NCBI GenBank assembly: GCA_019358985.1
Contig: JAHHIJ010000050.1
Coordinates: forward strand, 1-34,985
Origin: Tolypothrix brevis GSE-NOS-MK-07-07A
GTDB lineage: Bacteria; Cyanobacteriota; Cyanobacteriia; Cyanobacteriales; Nostocaceae
DNA length: 34,985 nucleotides
Direction of reading: 5' to 3'
How positions within the stretch are numbered: position 1 is the stretch's first letter; the number at the start of each line of letters is the position of its first letter. Of this stretch, positions 24,281 to 32,541 are shown piece by piece. The notes under the pieces are model-generated. The model saw only the letters and a list, made by a program, of their open reading frames with translations, did not search any database and had not been told where the DNA came from. The translations under genes and the position numbers were made by a program.

Positions 24281-24372
24281 AGGACTTACCTATGAACTAT
24301 GTGTTTCCGTCCCTATCGACGCAAGGAAGCAATCTCAAAGTCTTGTTTTCTAGTAGCGAGTGGGTAAGTCCT
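24281..24372. mobile_element. MITE-like element with AGGACTTACC ends
   Basis: AGGACTTACC at the left is inverted as GGTAAGTCCT at the right, 92 bp overall. The ends match those of the 674-792 element apart from the last bases. The interior differs, so only the termini are conserved. It lies upstream of cphB. Confidence 0.55.
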
Positions 24373-24533
24373 AATGTTTTTCATTAAACCAAAATCATCA
24401 GCTTTCTCAACTTTGAGGAGCGTGCAGAATATATGTATATTTATTTTTGTATCTAAATCTACCATATGGATGTTTTTCTAGTTTAAATTATCGTGCTTTA
24501 TTAAAAATAACAGACTTAAAATCCGGAGGCATC

Positions 24534-25376
24534 ATGGCGACGACTCAAACCAAACGGCAATTGGTGATTATTGGCGGTGCAGAAGACAAAGAAGGCGATT
24601 GCCAGATCCTGCGTGAGTTTGTGCGACGTGCTGGCGGCACAAAAGCCAGAATTGTCATTATGACAGCAGCAACCGAACTACCAAGAGAAGTAGGGGAAAA
24701 TTACATTAAAGTGTTTGAGCGCCTGGGAGCAGAGAATGTTAGGATAATTGACACCGAAACTCGTGAAGATGCTACCTCATCAACAGCGCTGGAAGCAGTA
24801 GACAAAGCTACAGGCGTATTTTTTACTGGAGGCAACCAAGCGCGGATCATCAACATCCTCAAAGACACTGAACTTGATACCGCAATTCACAAACGCTGCG
24901 CTGAAGGAATTGTCATCGGCGGCACAAGCGCCGGAGCCGCTGTCATGCCAGATATGATGATTGTGGAAGGAGACTCAGAAACAAATCCTCGGATTAATGC
25001 CGTGGATATGGGACCTGGTATGGGCTTTTTACCTGGGGTGGTAATTGACCAGCATTTCTCACAGCGCGGACGTTTGGGACGCTTAATTTCAGCTTTGCTC
25101 ATAGAGCCTGCTGTGTTAGGATTCGGCATTGATGAGAATACCGCAATGGTTGTTACCGATAACGAATTTGAAGTAATTGGGCAAGGTTGTGTCACCGTCG
25201 TCGATGAATCAGAAGCTACACATAGCAACATTAACGACATTTTGAAGGATGAGCCTTTGGCAATTTGTGGAGCCAAGCTGCATATTTTGCCAAATGGATA
25301 TAAGTTTGACTTAAAAAACCGCAAGCCTATTTTAGATAATAAGTTTGTGGCGGATGCCCCTGTATCTGTTAGTTAG
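24534..25376 (+). CDS. cphB: Cyanophycinase
   Basis: This 280-residue serine exopeptidase of the S51-like family degrades cyanophycin to beta-aspartyl-arginine. Nucleophile S132 lies in GGTSAGAAVM. H174 and Q173 lie in DQHFSQRGRLGR, and E201 in GIDENTA. These agree with the residues I know from the Synechocystis enzyme. The ATG at 24534 has CCGGAGGCATC before it; an upstream in-frame start would add unrelated residues. cphB is usually followed by cphA1 in one operon. Here rpsO follows instead, and the only cyanophycin synthetase in the window is the divergent cphA2. A perfect 30-bp palindrome at 25441 may terminate it. Confidence 0.95.
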   Translation: MATTQTKRQLVIIGGAEDKEGDCQILREFVRRAGGTKARIVIMTAATELPREVGENYIKVFERLGAENVRIIDTETREDATSSTALEAVDKATGVFFTGGNQARIINILKDTELDTAIHKRCAEGIVIGGTSAGAAVMPDMMIVEGDSETNPRINAVDMGPGMGFLPGVVIDQHFSQRGRLGRLISALLIEPAVLGFGIDENTAMVVTDNEFEVIGQGCVTVVDESEATHSNINDILKDEPLAICGAKLHILPNGYKFDLKNRKPILDNKFVADAPVSVS

Positions 25377-25440
25377 CTGCCATTTTAACGCATTAACTTT
25401 AGGCATCGACAGAAGTTAATTATGCGTTGCCCGAAACCGT

Positions 25441-25470
25441 TGTAGAGACGCGAAATTTCGCGTCTCTACA
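25441..25470. terminator. 30-bp perfect palindrome after cphB
   Basis: TGTAGAGACGCGAAA and its exact inverse form a 30-bp palindrome 65 bp after the cphB stop. It is a variant of the GTAGAGAC family with a different centre. The rest of 25377-25826 holds a duplicated AGGTTTAAA word (25571-25617) and AATTGCG heptamers (25654-25667 and near 25700-25717), and no gene. Confidence 0.6.
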
Positions 25471-25826
25471 CCATCTGTATTTGTATCAGAGTTTTTGTGA
25501 AATGGTATTAGAGCTTAAGTGTTAAAACACAAAATCATACAATAATATCTTTGTTTATGAAAAAAGCGAAGGTTTAAAACCTCGCCCGCAAGTGGCGCGA
25601 AAAAATCCTTCTATCAGGTTTAAACCCTCTGCCCGTTGTGTCTGTCTTTATTTAATTGCGAATTGCGTTAGCGTAGCGGTAGCGAGTCCGCGAGCGTCAT
25701 TGCGAATTGCGAATTGGTTTCATTTATGCGTATCTACCTAAAGGCGTAGCAGCAAAGGTGATTCCACATACAATCTGAGGGCTGTGATATTATGGGAAAC
25801 TGCTGCATATATAAATAAAATCCATC

Positions 25827-26096
25827 ATGGCTTTAACTCAAGAGCGCAAACAAGAGATCCTCGTCAATTATCAAGTTCACGAAACCGATACAGGCTCCGC
25901 CGATGTCCAAGTCGCAATGCTCACCGAGCGGATCACCCGTCTGAGCTTGCATCTCCAAGCAAACAAGAAAGACCATTCTTCTCGTCGGGGATTGTTAAAG
26001 CTCATCGGTCAGCGCAAGCGGCTTCTAGCTTACATCCAAAAAGACAGCCGGGAAAAGTATCAAGCTTTAATTGGTCGCCTTGGTATTCGTGGATAG
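25827..26096 (+). CDS. rpsO: 30S ribosomal protein S15
   Basis: This 89-residue protein has the standard S15 length and the family signature LSLHLQANKKDHSSRRGLLKLIGQRKRLLAYIQ. It binds the central domain of 16S rRNA early in small-subunit assembly, and elsewhere it represses its own translation through its leader mRNA. ATG at 25827 follows AAATCC with only a weak ribosome site. The Pam68-like gene starts 12 bp after its stop, so the two are co-transcribed. Confidence 0.98.
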   Translation: MALTQERKQEILVNYQVHETDTGSADVQVAMLTERITRLSLHLQANKKDHSSRRGLLKLIGQRKRLLAYIQKDSREKYQALIGRLGIRG

Positions 26097-26108
26097 GGAC
26101 TAACGCTT

Positions 26109-26570
26109 ATGTCTGCTGAAGATCAACGCAGTCAATTGCCCTTTGAACCAAAAAAACGCCTAAAATCGGCTAAATCTCAAAATAAGCCGATTGTTAAGCA
26201 AGAAGCTGAGAAACAGGTTAATAAAAAGCAAACTTACACCAAAGAAGAAATGGCAATCCCCAAGGTTGTCAGTCAGCGCATGATTAGACGAGTCGCTGGC
26301 TTCTGTGGTGTGCCAACAATTTTAGGCATTGCTACCCTAGTTGCCAGTTATTTACTAGTTGTGTACGCCCAAATTAAGCTACCTGCGATCGCTGTGTTAT
26401 TAGTTAACATGGGATTATTCGGTCTGGGAGTCTTAGGGATAACTTATGGCGTTCTTTCTGCCTCTTGGGATGAAGAGAGAGTTGGGGGTTTAGTGGGCTT
26501 AAATGAGTTCAGCACCAACTGGGGGCGAATGGTCGAAGTTTGGCGGGAAACTCGTCAAAAGAACGTATAA
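26109..26570 (+). CDS. Pam68-like photosystem II assembly factor
   Basis: This 153-residue protein has a basic, soluble N terminus (1-58, many Lys), two transmembrane helices (about 66-90 and 95-118), and a conserved WDEERVGGLVGLNEFSTNWGRM segment on the far side. That matches the PAM68 family. In cyanobacteria and chloroplasts Pam68 binds ribosomes and the membrane insertion machinery and supports synthesis of the CP47 subunit. The 12-bp gap to rpsO fits this translation link. The class I-beta DAHP synthase is next. The same Pam68-DAHP synthase neighbourhood occurs in Synechocystis (sll0933-sll0934), as I recall. Confidence 0.9.
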   Translation: MSAEDQRSQLPFEPKKRLKSAKSQNKPIVKQEAEKQVNKKQTYTKEEMAIPKVVSQRMIRRVAGFCGVPTILGIATLVASYLLVVYAQIKLPAIAVLLVNMGLFGLGVLGITYGVLSASWDEERVGGLVGLNEFSTNWGRMVEVWRETRQKNV

Positions 26571-26773
26571 TTATCAGCGCTCAGGTGTTAGATTTTGTAC
26601 TGTTGGGTAAATTTTAAAGTGTATGTTGAAGTTTAAATTTTAGATAATTTTTATAACTTCAACATTACTAATTAAAAATTTATGATTTTTTTTAGACCCA
26701 AAAGACAGTCGCAAAACAATCTGAGCGCTATATTTTTTGAAATTAAAGATAATAGCAATAAAGGTAATTTAAC

Positions 26774-27829
26774 ATGATTGTAGTCATGAAAATTGGTTCC
26801 CCAACGGAAGAAATTAACCGCATTGACGAGGAACTGACTAGCTGGGGACTGACACCAGAAAAAATTATCGGTAAGCATAAAGTGGTAATCGGCTTAGTAG
26901 GTGAAACCGCTAATTTAGACCCACTACAAATCCAAGAAGTCAGCCCTTGGATTGAGCAAGTATTGCGGGTAGAATTGCCTTACAAACGCGCTAGTCGCCA
27001 ATTCCGCCACGGTGAAGCTTCTGAGGTAGTGGTAGATACTCCTAATGGCAAAGTTACATTTGGTGAACACCACCCCATTGTGGTTGTAGCGGGTCCCTGC
27101 TCGGTAGAAAATGAAGAAATGATTGTGGAGACGGCGCAGCGCGTTAAGGCGGCTGGAGCGCAGTTTTTGCGGGGTGGAGCATACAAACCCCGGACTTCGC
27201 CTTATGCTTTTCAAGGACATGGTGAAAGTGCTTTGGAATTTTTGGCGAAAGCGCGAGAAGTCAGTGGACTTGGTATTATTACGGAAGTAATGGATTCTAC
27301 GGAGTTAGATATAATTGCCGAAGTTGCTGACGTGATTCAAGTTGGGGCAAGAAATATGCAGAATTTCTCCCTGCTGAAAAAAGTGGGAGCGCAACCCAAA
27401 CCGGTGCTTTTGAAGCGGGGAATGGCAGCGACAATTGAAGATTGGTTGATGGCTGCTGAGTATATTCTCGCGGCAGGAAATGCGAATGTGATTTTGTGTG
27501 AGCGGGGTATTCGCACTTTTGATCGGCAATTTACTCGCAATACTTTAGATTTATCGGTGGTGCCAGTGTTGCGAAAGCTGACACATTTACCGATTATGAT
27601 TGATCCCAGCCACGGTACAGGTTGGTCTGAGTTTGTACCTTCGATGTCAATGGGTGCGATCGCATCGGGATGTGATTCTCTGATGATAGAGGTTCATCCC
27701 AACCCCCCCAAAGCTTTATCTGATGGTCCCCAATCTCTTACACCAGAGCGTTTCGACCGTTTGATGCAAGAATTAGCAGTGATTGGTAAAGCAGTTGGAC
27801 GTTGGGAAGTAGCGATCGCCATAGCATAA
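26774..27829 (+). CDS. aroF: DAHP synthase, class I-beta, with N-terminal regulatory domain
   Basis: This 351-residue enzyme makes DAHP from PEP and erythrose 4-phosphate. Residues 1-70 are the ferredoxin-like regulatory domain typical of I-beta enzymes (IVVMKIGSPTEEI), the likely site of Tyr or Phe feedback. The barrel has VAGPCSVEN with C109, YKPRTSPYAFQG, IDPSHGTG with H280, IEVHP with E306 and SDGPQSL with D317, the expected metal ligands. It belongs to a different class from the enzyme at 20361, so the window holds two non-orthologous ways into the shikimate pathway. ATG at 26774 is preceded by GGTAATTTAAC. A GTAGAGACGTTCC hairpin follows at 27836. Confidence 0.95.
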   Translation: MIVVMKIGSPTEEINRIDEELTSWGLTPEKIIGKHKVVIGLVGETANLDPLQIQEVSPWIEQVLRVELPYKRASRQFRHGEASEVVVDTPNGKVTFGEHHPIVVVAGPCSVENEEMIVETAQRVKAAGAQFLRGGAYKPRTSPYAFQGHGESALEFLAKAREVSGLGIITEVMDSTELDIIAEVADVIQVGARNMQNFSLLKKVGAQPKPVLLKRGMAATIEDWLMAAEYILAAGNANVILCERGIRTFDRQFTRNTLDLSVVPVLRKLTHLPIMIDPSHGTGWSEFVPSMSMGAIASGCDSLMIEVHPNPPKALSDGPQSLTPERFDRLMQELAVIGKAVGRWEVAIAIA

Positions 27830-27835
27830 AAATTT

Positions 27836-27864
27836 GTAGAGACGTTCCACCGGAACGTCTCTAC
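27836..27864. terminator. GTAGAGACGTTCC hairpin after aroF
   Basis: GTAGAGACGTTCC and GGAACGTCTCTAC form a 13-bp perfect stem with a three-base loop, 6 bp after the stop. It has the same core as the 45-bp array unit at 32160. Confidence 0.65.
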
Positions 27865-27962
27865 CCTTAGCAGTTATTAACAAGGTTTGGCGGTTTCAGT
27901 CCCCTGCTTCTATCAAGCAGCGCGTTTTGATGCCTAAATCGTTCATCCCCTTTACAAAACGT

Positions 27963-27995
27963 AATTGCGAATTGCGAATTGCGAATTGCGAATTG
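27963..27995. repeat. AATTGCG heptamer array (about 4.7 copies)
   Basis: AATTGCG repeats four times exactly and is followed by AATTG, ending 2 bp before the lipoprotein stop codon. Short heptamer arrays of this kind (STRR) are typical of heterocystous cyanobacteria. Shorter runs occur at 25654-25667 and near 25700. Confidence 0.85.
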
Positions 27996-27997
27996 TT

Positions 27998-28870
27998 TTA
28001 ACGTCGTCTACCAGAACCAAACGAGCGGCTAGGTGCAGAACGCCTACCACTACCAAAACCACTACCAGAAGGGCGTCTGGTGGTGCTGGAACTGCCAGAA
28101 GGTCTTAAAGTACTGCCGCCATAACCTGAACCGGTGGCGCGGCTGTTACCCGTTGAAGGACGCGGTGCAGTACGTACATTAGAACTACCAGGATATGAAT
28201 TTCTAATCGTCCCTGTACTGCGGAAAGCAGTGCGATTTCTCTCGACTGCGGGTGGCTCATTGTAACGAGTTCGGTAATTACTAACTGCTTCACCGTAGCT
28301 GCTACCATAACCGCCGTAGCCTCTTAGTACCCCTCCCGGCTGATAAGCTGGCGGTACATAATGCTGAGGTCTAAATAGTAAACTACCGATCGCTTGTCCC
28401 GCTATGTTACCAGCTACAGCTCCTGCAAACGGCGCCCAGAAGCTATTTTGTTGTCTGACTACAACTGTTTCCTGTTGTCCGGTTTGGGGATTTGTCTTAT
28501 TTTCGGTGACATTGTGGACATATTCAATTTTGAAATCTTCTGTCAAATATAAGGCAGGCTGACCATTTTCTACCTTTAAATAACTTTTCTTACCTTCCTT
28601 AATTTGATCATCGGTAAGCCGTGCCATTTGCAGGTTTTGCGATTTAAAAGTTGGGGGGGTAGCATTAAATAAAAATAGCGTATACTCCCCATTGCTATCG
28701 TCGAAGCTAGCTTGTTGCACATCATACTGACCATCACTGAGCTTAGTGGTAGTTGAGGTTTGGCTAGCATTCTTAGTTTGAGGAGTAGTAGCTTGGTTTG
28801 AATTGCCGCCGCAGCCTACAGTTGTCAAGCACAAACTCAGTGCCAAAAAAACGGCTGTAAATTTACGCAT
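27998..28870 (-). CDS. Lipoprotein with glycine-zipper and basic Ser/Gly tail
   Basis: This is about 290 residues, counting from the ATG at 28870 (AAGAGA just before it); an in-frame ATG at 28885 adds five residues. A signal peptide ends in a lipobox LTTVGC, so the protein should be lipidated and membrane-anchored outside the cytoplasm. A folded domain (about 40-130) precedes a glycine-zipper helix (FAGAVAGNIAGQAIGSLLF), a membrane-inserting or oligomerising motif. The last ~100 residues are low-complexity, rich in Ser, Gly, Arg and Thr, ending GSGRRR. That basic tail could bind acidic polymers such as nucleic acid or polysaccharide. I recognise no named family. It runs in the same direction as the DUF1517 gene, 86 bp away. 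Confidence 0.75.
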   Translation of the reverse strand: MRKFTAVFLALSLCLTTVGCGGNSNQATTPQTKNASQTSTTTKLSDGQYDVQQASFDDSNGEYTLFLFNATPPTFKSQNLQMARLTDDQIKEGKKSYLKVENGQPALYLTEDFKIEYVHNVTENKTNPQTGQQETVVVRQQNSFWAPFAGAVAGNIAGQAIGSLLFRPQHYVPPAYQPGGVLRGYGGYGSSYGEAVSNYRTRYNEPPAVERNRTAFRSTGTIRNSYPGSSNVRTAPRPSTGNSRATGSGYGGSTLRPSGSSSTTRRPSGSGFGSGRRSAPSRSFGSGRRR

Positions 28871-28955
28871 TATTCTCTTTAGCATTTGACTATTATCCTA
28901 TCTTTGAGCTTAACAAGTTATTCATTCAGACAGTAAGTAGGGACTACCCTACAAG

Positions 28956-29546
28956 TTACAAAGGAATCAATTCTGGGTAAAATTGCAACAACTGATCGTT
29001 GCTTAGTTCGTCACCTAACTGCGCGGGCGAAAAATGCACCTGGACTGCTCTTAGTTTATGTTTGTAGTGCAAGTTTATAATCGCTTTCAATCCATCTTTT
29101 AGCCCCGCAATGTTAGAAAGGTCGCTTTCCAATTCTGGCACTTCTCCTTCATAAGCAAATGTAATCATCACAATTACATTGCGCGTCACAGGTATAGATA
29201 AAGGTTCATTTGACCTATTAGAACTAAAATCTGGTTCACTGAGGTAACGTTCAGCAGAGTCGGTAAATAATTCATTTACATAATCTCCTGCCTCACCTTC
29301 ACTCCAAAATACATCTCCTTCATTCGCCGCAGAAGTCCAATATTCGTCGTATTGCAGTAGAGTTTGGCAGAGTTCTACTAATCCTCCTCCTAAAATTTCT
29401 ACGTCGCCATCGGCATCAATTGCTTGTCGTGCGCCACGATTTAATTGTCCTAAAATAGGCGCTACTTCAGAACCTGCTAAATGTATAAATAGGCGACAGA
29501 CTACATAACGAGTCCGACCCATCATTTTATTAAAGCCATCGCGCAT
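28956..29546 (-). CDS. DUF1517 family protein
   Basis: This is a 196-residue soluble protein. The second half (VPVTRN-type strand, VIVMITFAYEGEVPELES, then LRAVQVHFSPAQLGDELSND and LLQFYPELIPL) matches the end of the cyanobacterial DUF1517 family, which often has an N-terminal membrane segment missing here. The N-terminal half is probably a cytosolic alpha/beta domain with many acidic residues. The function is unknown. AAGGAG eight bases before the ATG fixes the start at 29546. Its pentapeptide neighbour is on the same strand. Confidence 0.7.
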   Translation of the reverse strand: MRDGFNKMMGRTRYVVCRLFIHLAGSEVAPILGQLNRGARQAIDADGDVEILGGGLVELCQTLLQYDEYWTSAANEGDVFWSEGEAGDYVNELFTDSAERYLSEPDFSSNRSNEPLSIPVTRNVIVMITFAYEGEVPELESDLSNIAGLKDGLKAIINLHYKHKLRAVQVHFSPAQLGDELSNDQLLQFYPELIPL

Positions 29547-29612
29547 TTTTGATTCTCCTTAAAGTTGATAGTTTTTGGTTGATAGTTGACGGTTAACACT
29601 AACCACCTCCAC

Positions 29613-29654
29613 TTATATTGGATAGACGCGATTAATCGCGTCTATCCAATATAA
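29613..29654. repeat. 42-bp perfect palindrome at gene end
   Basis: TTATATTGGATAGACGCG, ATTAAT and the exact inverse form a perfect 42-bp palindrome. It overlaps the 3' end of the pentapeptide-repeat gene and supplies its last residues (Tyr-Ile-Gly) and TAG stop. It probably terminates that gene. Confidence 0.75.
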
Positions 29655-31198
29655 TGAAACCCTTTAACAAAATCTACAACTGCGTTTACTGAAGGTAGTA
29701 TAACATTGGCAGATGCGTTTGATCTTTCATTATATGAACCATTAATTGCTCCGCGATTAATAAATTTTTTGCCAAAATTGGGGTGGTCATGGACAATGAG
29801 AGTGTGAGCGCTGGAATTTGTTAATATAGTTTGGGTAGGTGCTTGGAAGAAGTTTAATTTTGCGGCTATTTCTAGATTTTTTTGCATTTGTTTAATTACA
29901 TCGGCATTATTCCTAGCTTCTTCTATGAAAGCAGATAATTGCTTGGTGCGATCGCTCTTATTTTCTCTGGCAGAAATATCTTCACTTTTAATTATTTCTA
30001 CAACTTCATGAATATTTCTTTGGGTAGTTGCGGCATCTTTAAAAGGTAGAATCGCAATGTAAGCTGTGGGAAATAAAGCTTCGTCGCTATCTACCCGAAA
30101 GGTGAAAACAGTCCGGCGTCGTCCGACTTCCATGCTGGGGGGTTGTCTGAATTGCCGATATTGCTGGCTTATTTGATAATAAGCCCCAGCAAGGGCAAAA
30201 TGTGCTTCTGATTCTAAAGCCGCATCTACGATAATGCGGATTGTCGGGGGAGTTTCGTTAAAAAAGTCTGGTGAGTCAACAGAGGTAAAATTTTGTATAA
30301 TTGTGCGATCGCCTGTGGGACTCAAATCAACCCATTCGCAAGTTATACCTTCGGTTTTTAAGCCAAATCGTGAAGTAGCGTAAAGTTTTGCCCCAGTTAA
30401 AGTTGCTCCCGTTAAATCTGCACCTACCCATTCTGCCTTGATTAATTTAGCCTCTGATAAATCGGCGTGTACCAAACTCGCGTTGGTTAAATTAGCATTG
30501 CTCAAGTCTGCGCCAATTAAGTTTGCTCCACTCAACTTTGCCTCGCTTAAATCTGCCCATCGCAGATTCGCACCGCTTAAATCTGCCCATCGCAGATTCG
30601 CACCACTCAAATTAGCTCCTTTCAAATTAGCTCCTTTGAGATTCGCTTGTCTAAATTCGGCTTCTCGGAAATTTGCACTCTCCAAATCGGTACGACTAAG
30701 ATCGGTGGCGTTGAAATTAGCTTGCTCACAATTGGCTTGGGTCAAAAAAGCACCTCTCAAGTTCGTTTCACTCAAATTGGCACCACAAAGTACGGTGTGA
30801 CGCAGTGTCGCTTCTCGTAAATCGGCGCTGCTGAGGTTTGCTTCCGAAAGGTCAGCGTGACTGAGATTGGCGCGAATTAACTCGGCGCGAATCAGGGTTG
30901 CAAACCTAAGTTGAGCGCGACTGAGATCGGCGCGAATTAAATTTGCTACATTGAGACTGGCACCGTTTAATATGGCGTCGCTGAGATTAGCACCACTCAG
31001 TCTTGCTACATTCAGCTTGGCGTAGCTTAAATTTGCTCCACTGAGATTTGCACCACTGAGGTTGACTACACTTAAGTTAGCCCTCGTAAAATTCCCACCA
31101 CTGAGCTTGATGCCACTCAGATTCGCTTCCGAAAGGTCAACACCACTAAAGTCTGTGACTCCGAAAGCGTATTTTTCTAGTAATTCCTCTACAGTCAT
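29642..31198 (-). CDS. Pentapeptide-repeat protein with C-terminal extension
   Basis: This is about 518 residues. Residues ~15-285 are pentapeptide repeats of the A(N/D)LSx type (for example SEANLSGIKLSGGNFTRANL), more than 45 units. They should form a right-handed quadrilateral beta-helix. The remaining ~230 residues are a non-repeat region with no motif I know (TIRIIVDAALESEAHFALAG, GRRRTVFTFRVDSDEALFPT). It may bind a partner, perhaps a ligand domain. The ATG at 31198 has GAGGGG eight bases before it and fits better than the GTG at 31207. It is divergent from tyrA with 76 bp between starts. The C terminus is partly encoded by a palindrome. Confidence 0.85.
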   Translation of the reverse strand: MTVEELLEKYAFGVTDFSGVDLSEANLSGIKLSGGNFTRANLSVVNLSGANLSGANLSYAKLNVARLSGANLSDAILNGASLNVANLIRADLSRAQLRFATLIRAELIRANLSHADLSEANLSSADLREATLRHTVLCGANLSETNLRGAFLTQANCEQANFNATDLSRTDLESANFREAEFRQANLKGANLKGANLSGANLRWADLSGANLRWADLSEAKLSGANLIGADLSNANLTNASLVHADLSEAKLIKAEWVGADLTGATLTGAKLYATSRFGLKTEGITCEWVDLSPTGDRTIIQNFTSVDSPDFFNETPPTIRIIVDAALESEAHFALAGAYYQISQQYRQFRQPPSMEVGRRRTVFTFRVDSDEALFPTAYIAILPFKDAATTQRNIHEVVEIIKSEDISARENKSDRTKQLSAFIEEARNNADVIKQMQKNLEIAAKLNFFQAPTQTILTNSSAHTLIVHDHPNFGKKFINRGAINGSYNERSNASANVILPSVNAVVDFVKGFHYIG

Positions 31199-31274
31199 GA
31201 ATGTCACCCCTCGAATGCCGACGCTAATAGTTGGTATATGTAGAAATTATGTAAAAGCAATGTGAAAATCACAG

Positions 31275-32114
31275 ATGAAAATTGGTATTTTAGGATTGGG
31301 ACTGATCGGTGGCTCTTTGGGTTGGGATTTGCGATCGCAAGGACATCATGTTTTAGGTGTCAGCCGTCGTGAATCGACTTGTTCTAAAGCGATCGCTCTC
31401 GGTAGCGTTTCTGAGGCTTCAGTTGACTTAAACCTGCTGTCAGCAGCAGATGTGGTATTTATTTGCACACCTCTAGGGCTTATTATTCCCAAATTTGAGG
31501 AATTAATTCCTTATTTGTCGCCTTCTACAATTGTGACTGATGTCGGTTCGGTGAAAGCACCCATAGTTAAAGCACTTTCTCCACTTTGGCATAACTTTAT
31601 TGGCGGTCATCCAATGGCAGGAAGCACAGATAATGGGATAGAAGCGCGAGAAAGTAACTTATTTGTTAACAAGCCTTATGTGTTGACACCGATATCCACA
31701 ACACCAACTTATGCAGTTGAAGTTGTGGAAAAAATTGTGCGATCGCTTGGCGCAAATATCTACCATTGTCACCCAGAACAACATGACCGCGCTGTTAGTT
31801 GGATTTCTCATTTACCAGTCATGGTTAGTGGTTCGTTGATTGCTGCTTGCATGAGTGAAACTGACTCAGAGGTGTTAGAATTAGCGAAAAAGTTTGCAAG
31901 TTCCGGCTTTCGAGATACAAGTCGCGTCGGTGGCGGAAATCCCGAATTAGGCTTGATGATGGCACGATTTAATCGTGAAGCATTGCTCAATTCCCTACAA
32001 CAATATCGCCATAAACTTGACGATTTAATTAACATAATTGACCAAGAAGATTGGACGACGCTTGAAGAAAAGCTGAAGTTAAATCACAAAGCGCGACCTG
32101 ATTTTATGGAATAA
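31275..32114 (+). CDS. tyrA: Prephenate/arogenate dehydrogenase (TyrA)
   Basis: This 279-residue protein has the NAD(P)-binding GLGLIGGSL (residues 7-15) and the catalytic GGHPMAGS with H112. It also has the downstream HDRAVSWISHLP and GFRDTSRVGGGNPELG blocks of the TyrA family. The same length and H112 position occur in the Synechocystis enzyme, which prefers arogenate and NADP. It should oxidatively decarboxylate arogenate to tyrosine. It needs arogenate from a prephenate aminotransferase, a role the enzyme at 5529 could serve. There is no ACT domain, so feedback regulation would act elsewhere. The start codon is near-optimally placed and the neighbours are unrelated. Confidence 0.93.
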   Translation: MKIGILGLGLIGGSLGWDLRSQGHHVLGVSRRESTCSKAIALGSVSEASVDLNLLSAADVVFICTPLGLIIPKFEELIPYLSPSTIVTDVGSVKAPIVKALSPLWHNFIGGHPMAGSTDNGIEARESNLFVNKPYVLTPISTTPTYAVEVVEKIVRSLGANIYHCHPEQHDRAVSWISHLPVMVSGSLIAACMSETDSEVLELAKKFASSGFRDTSRVGGGNPELGLMMARFNREALLNSLQQYRHKLDDLINIIDQEDWTTLEEKLKLNHKARPDFME

Positions 32115-32159
32115 TCATAGGGTGCGTTAGCAAAGCGTAATATCATGTCCGGCAAATGA

Positions 32160-32474
32160 CATATATTGTAGAGACGTTCCACCGGAACGTCTTTACGAAG
32201 GTTACATATATTGTAGAGACGTTCCACCGGAACGTCTTTACGAAGGTTACATATATTGTAGAGACGTTCCACCGGAACGTCTTTACGAAGGTTACATATA
32301 TTGTAGAGACGTTCCACCGGAACGTCTTTACGAAGGTTACATATATTGTAGAGACGTTCCACTGGAACGTCTTTACGAGGGTTACATATATTGTAGAGAC
32401 GTTCCGCCGGAACGTCTTTACGAGGGTTACATATATTGTAGAGACGTTCCGCCGGAACGTCTTTACGAGGGTTA
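32160..32474. repeat. Seven tandem 45-bp units with hairpin cores
   Basis: The unit begins CATATATTGTAGAGACGTTC and repeats exactly seven times with no indel. Copies 1-4 are identical (ACCGG, GAAGG), copy 5 has ACTGG/GAGGG, and copies 6-7 have GCCGG/GAGGG, so the left end looks youngest. Each unit has a 13-bp stem with one mismatch and a three-base loop. Because 45 is a multiple of three, several frames stay open on both strands. They have no start or ribosome site I trust, so I treat the array as non-coding. Confidence 0.9.
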
Positions 32475-32541
32475 CTCCATCCAGATTCATGACAAAAAAA
32501 TCTATATTTAAATTAATCTAGTCTATATGAGGTAATTCATC

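Noticed and set aside
32084-32521. Overlapping frames in the 45-bp array
   Set aside because: Repeat by-product; every frame is a 15-residue periodic sequence with no start or ribosome site.
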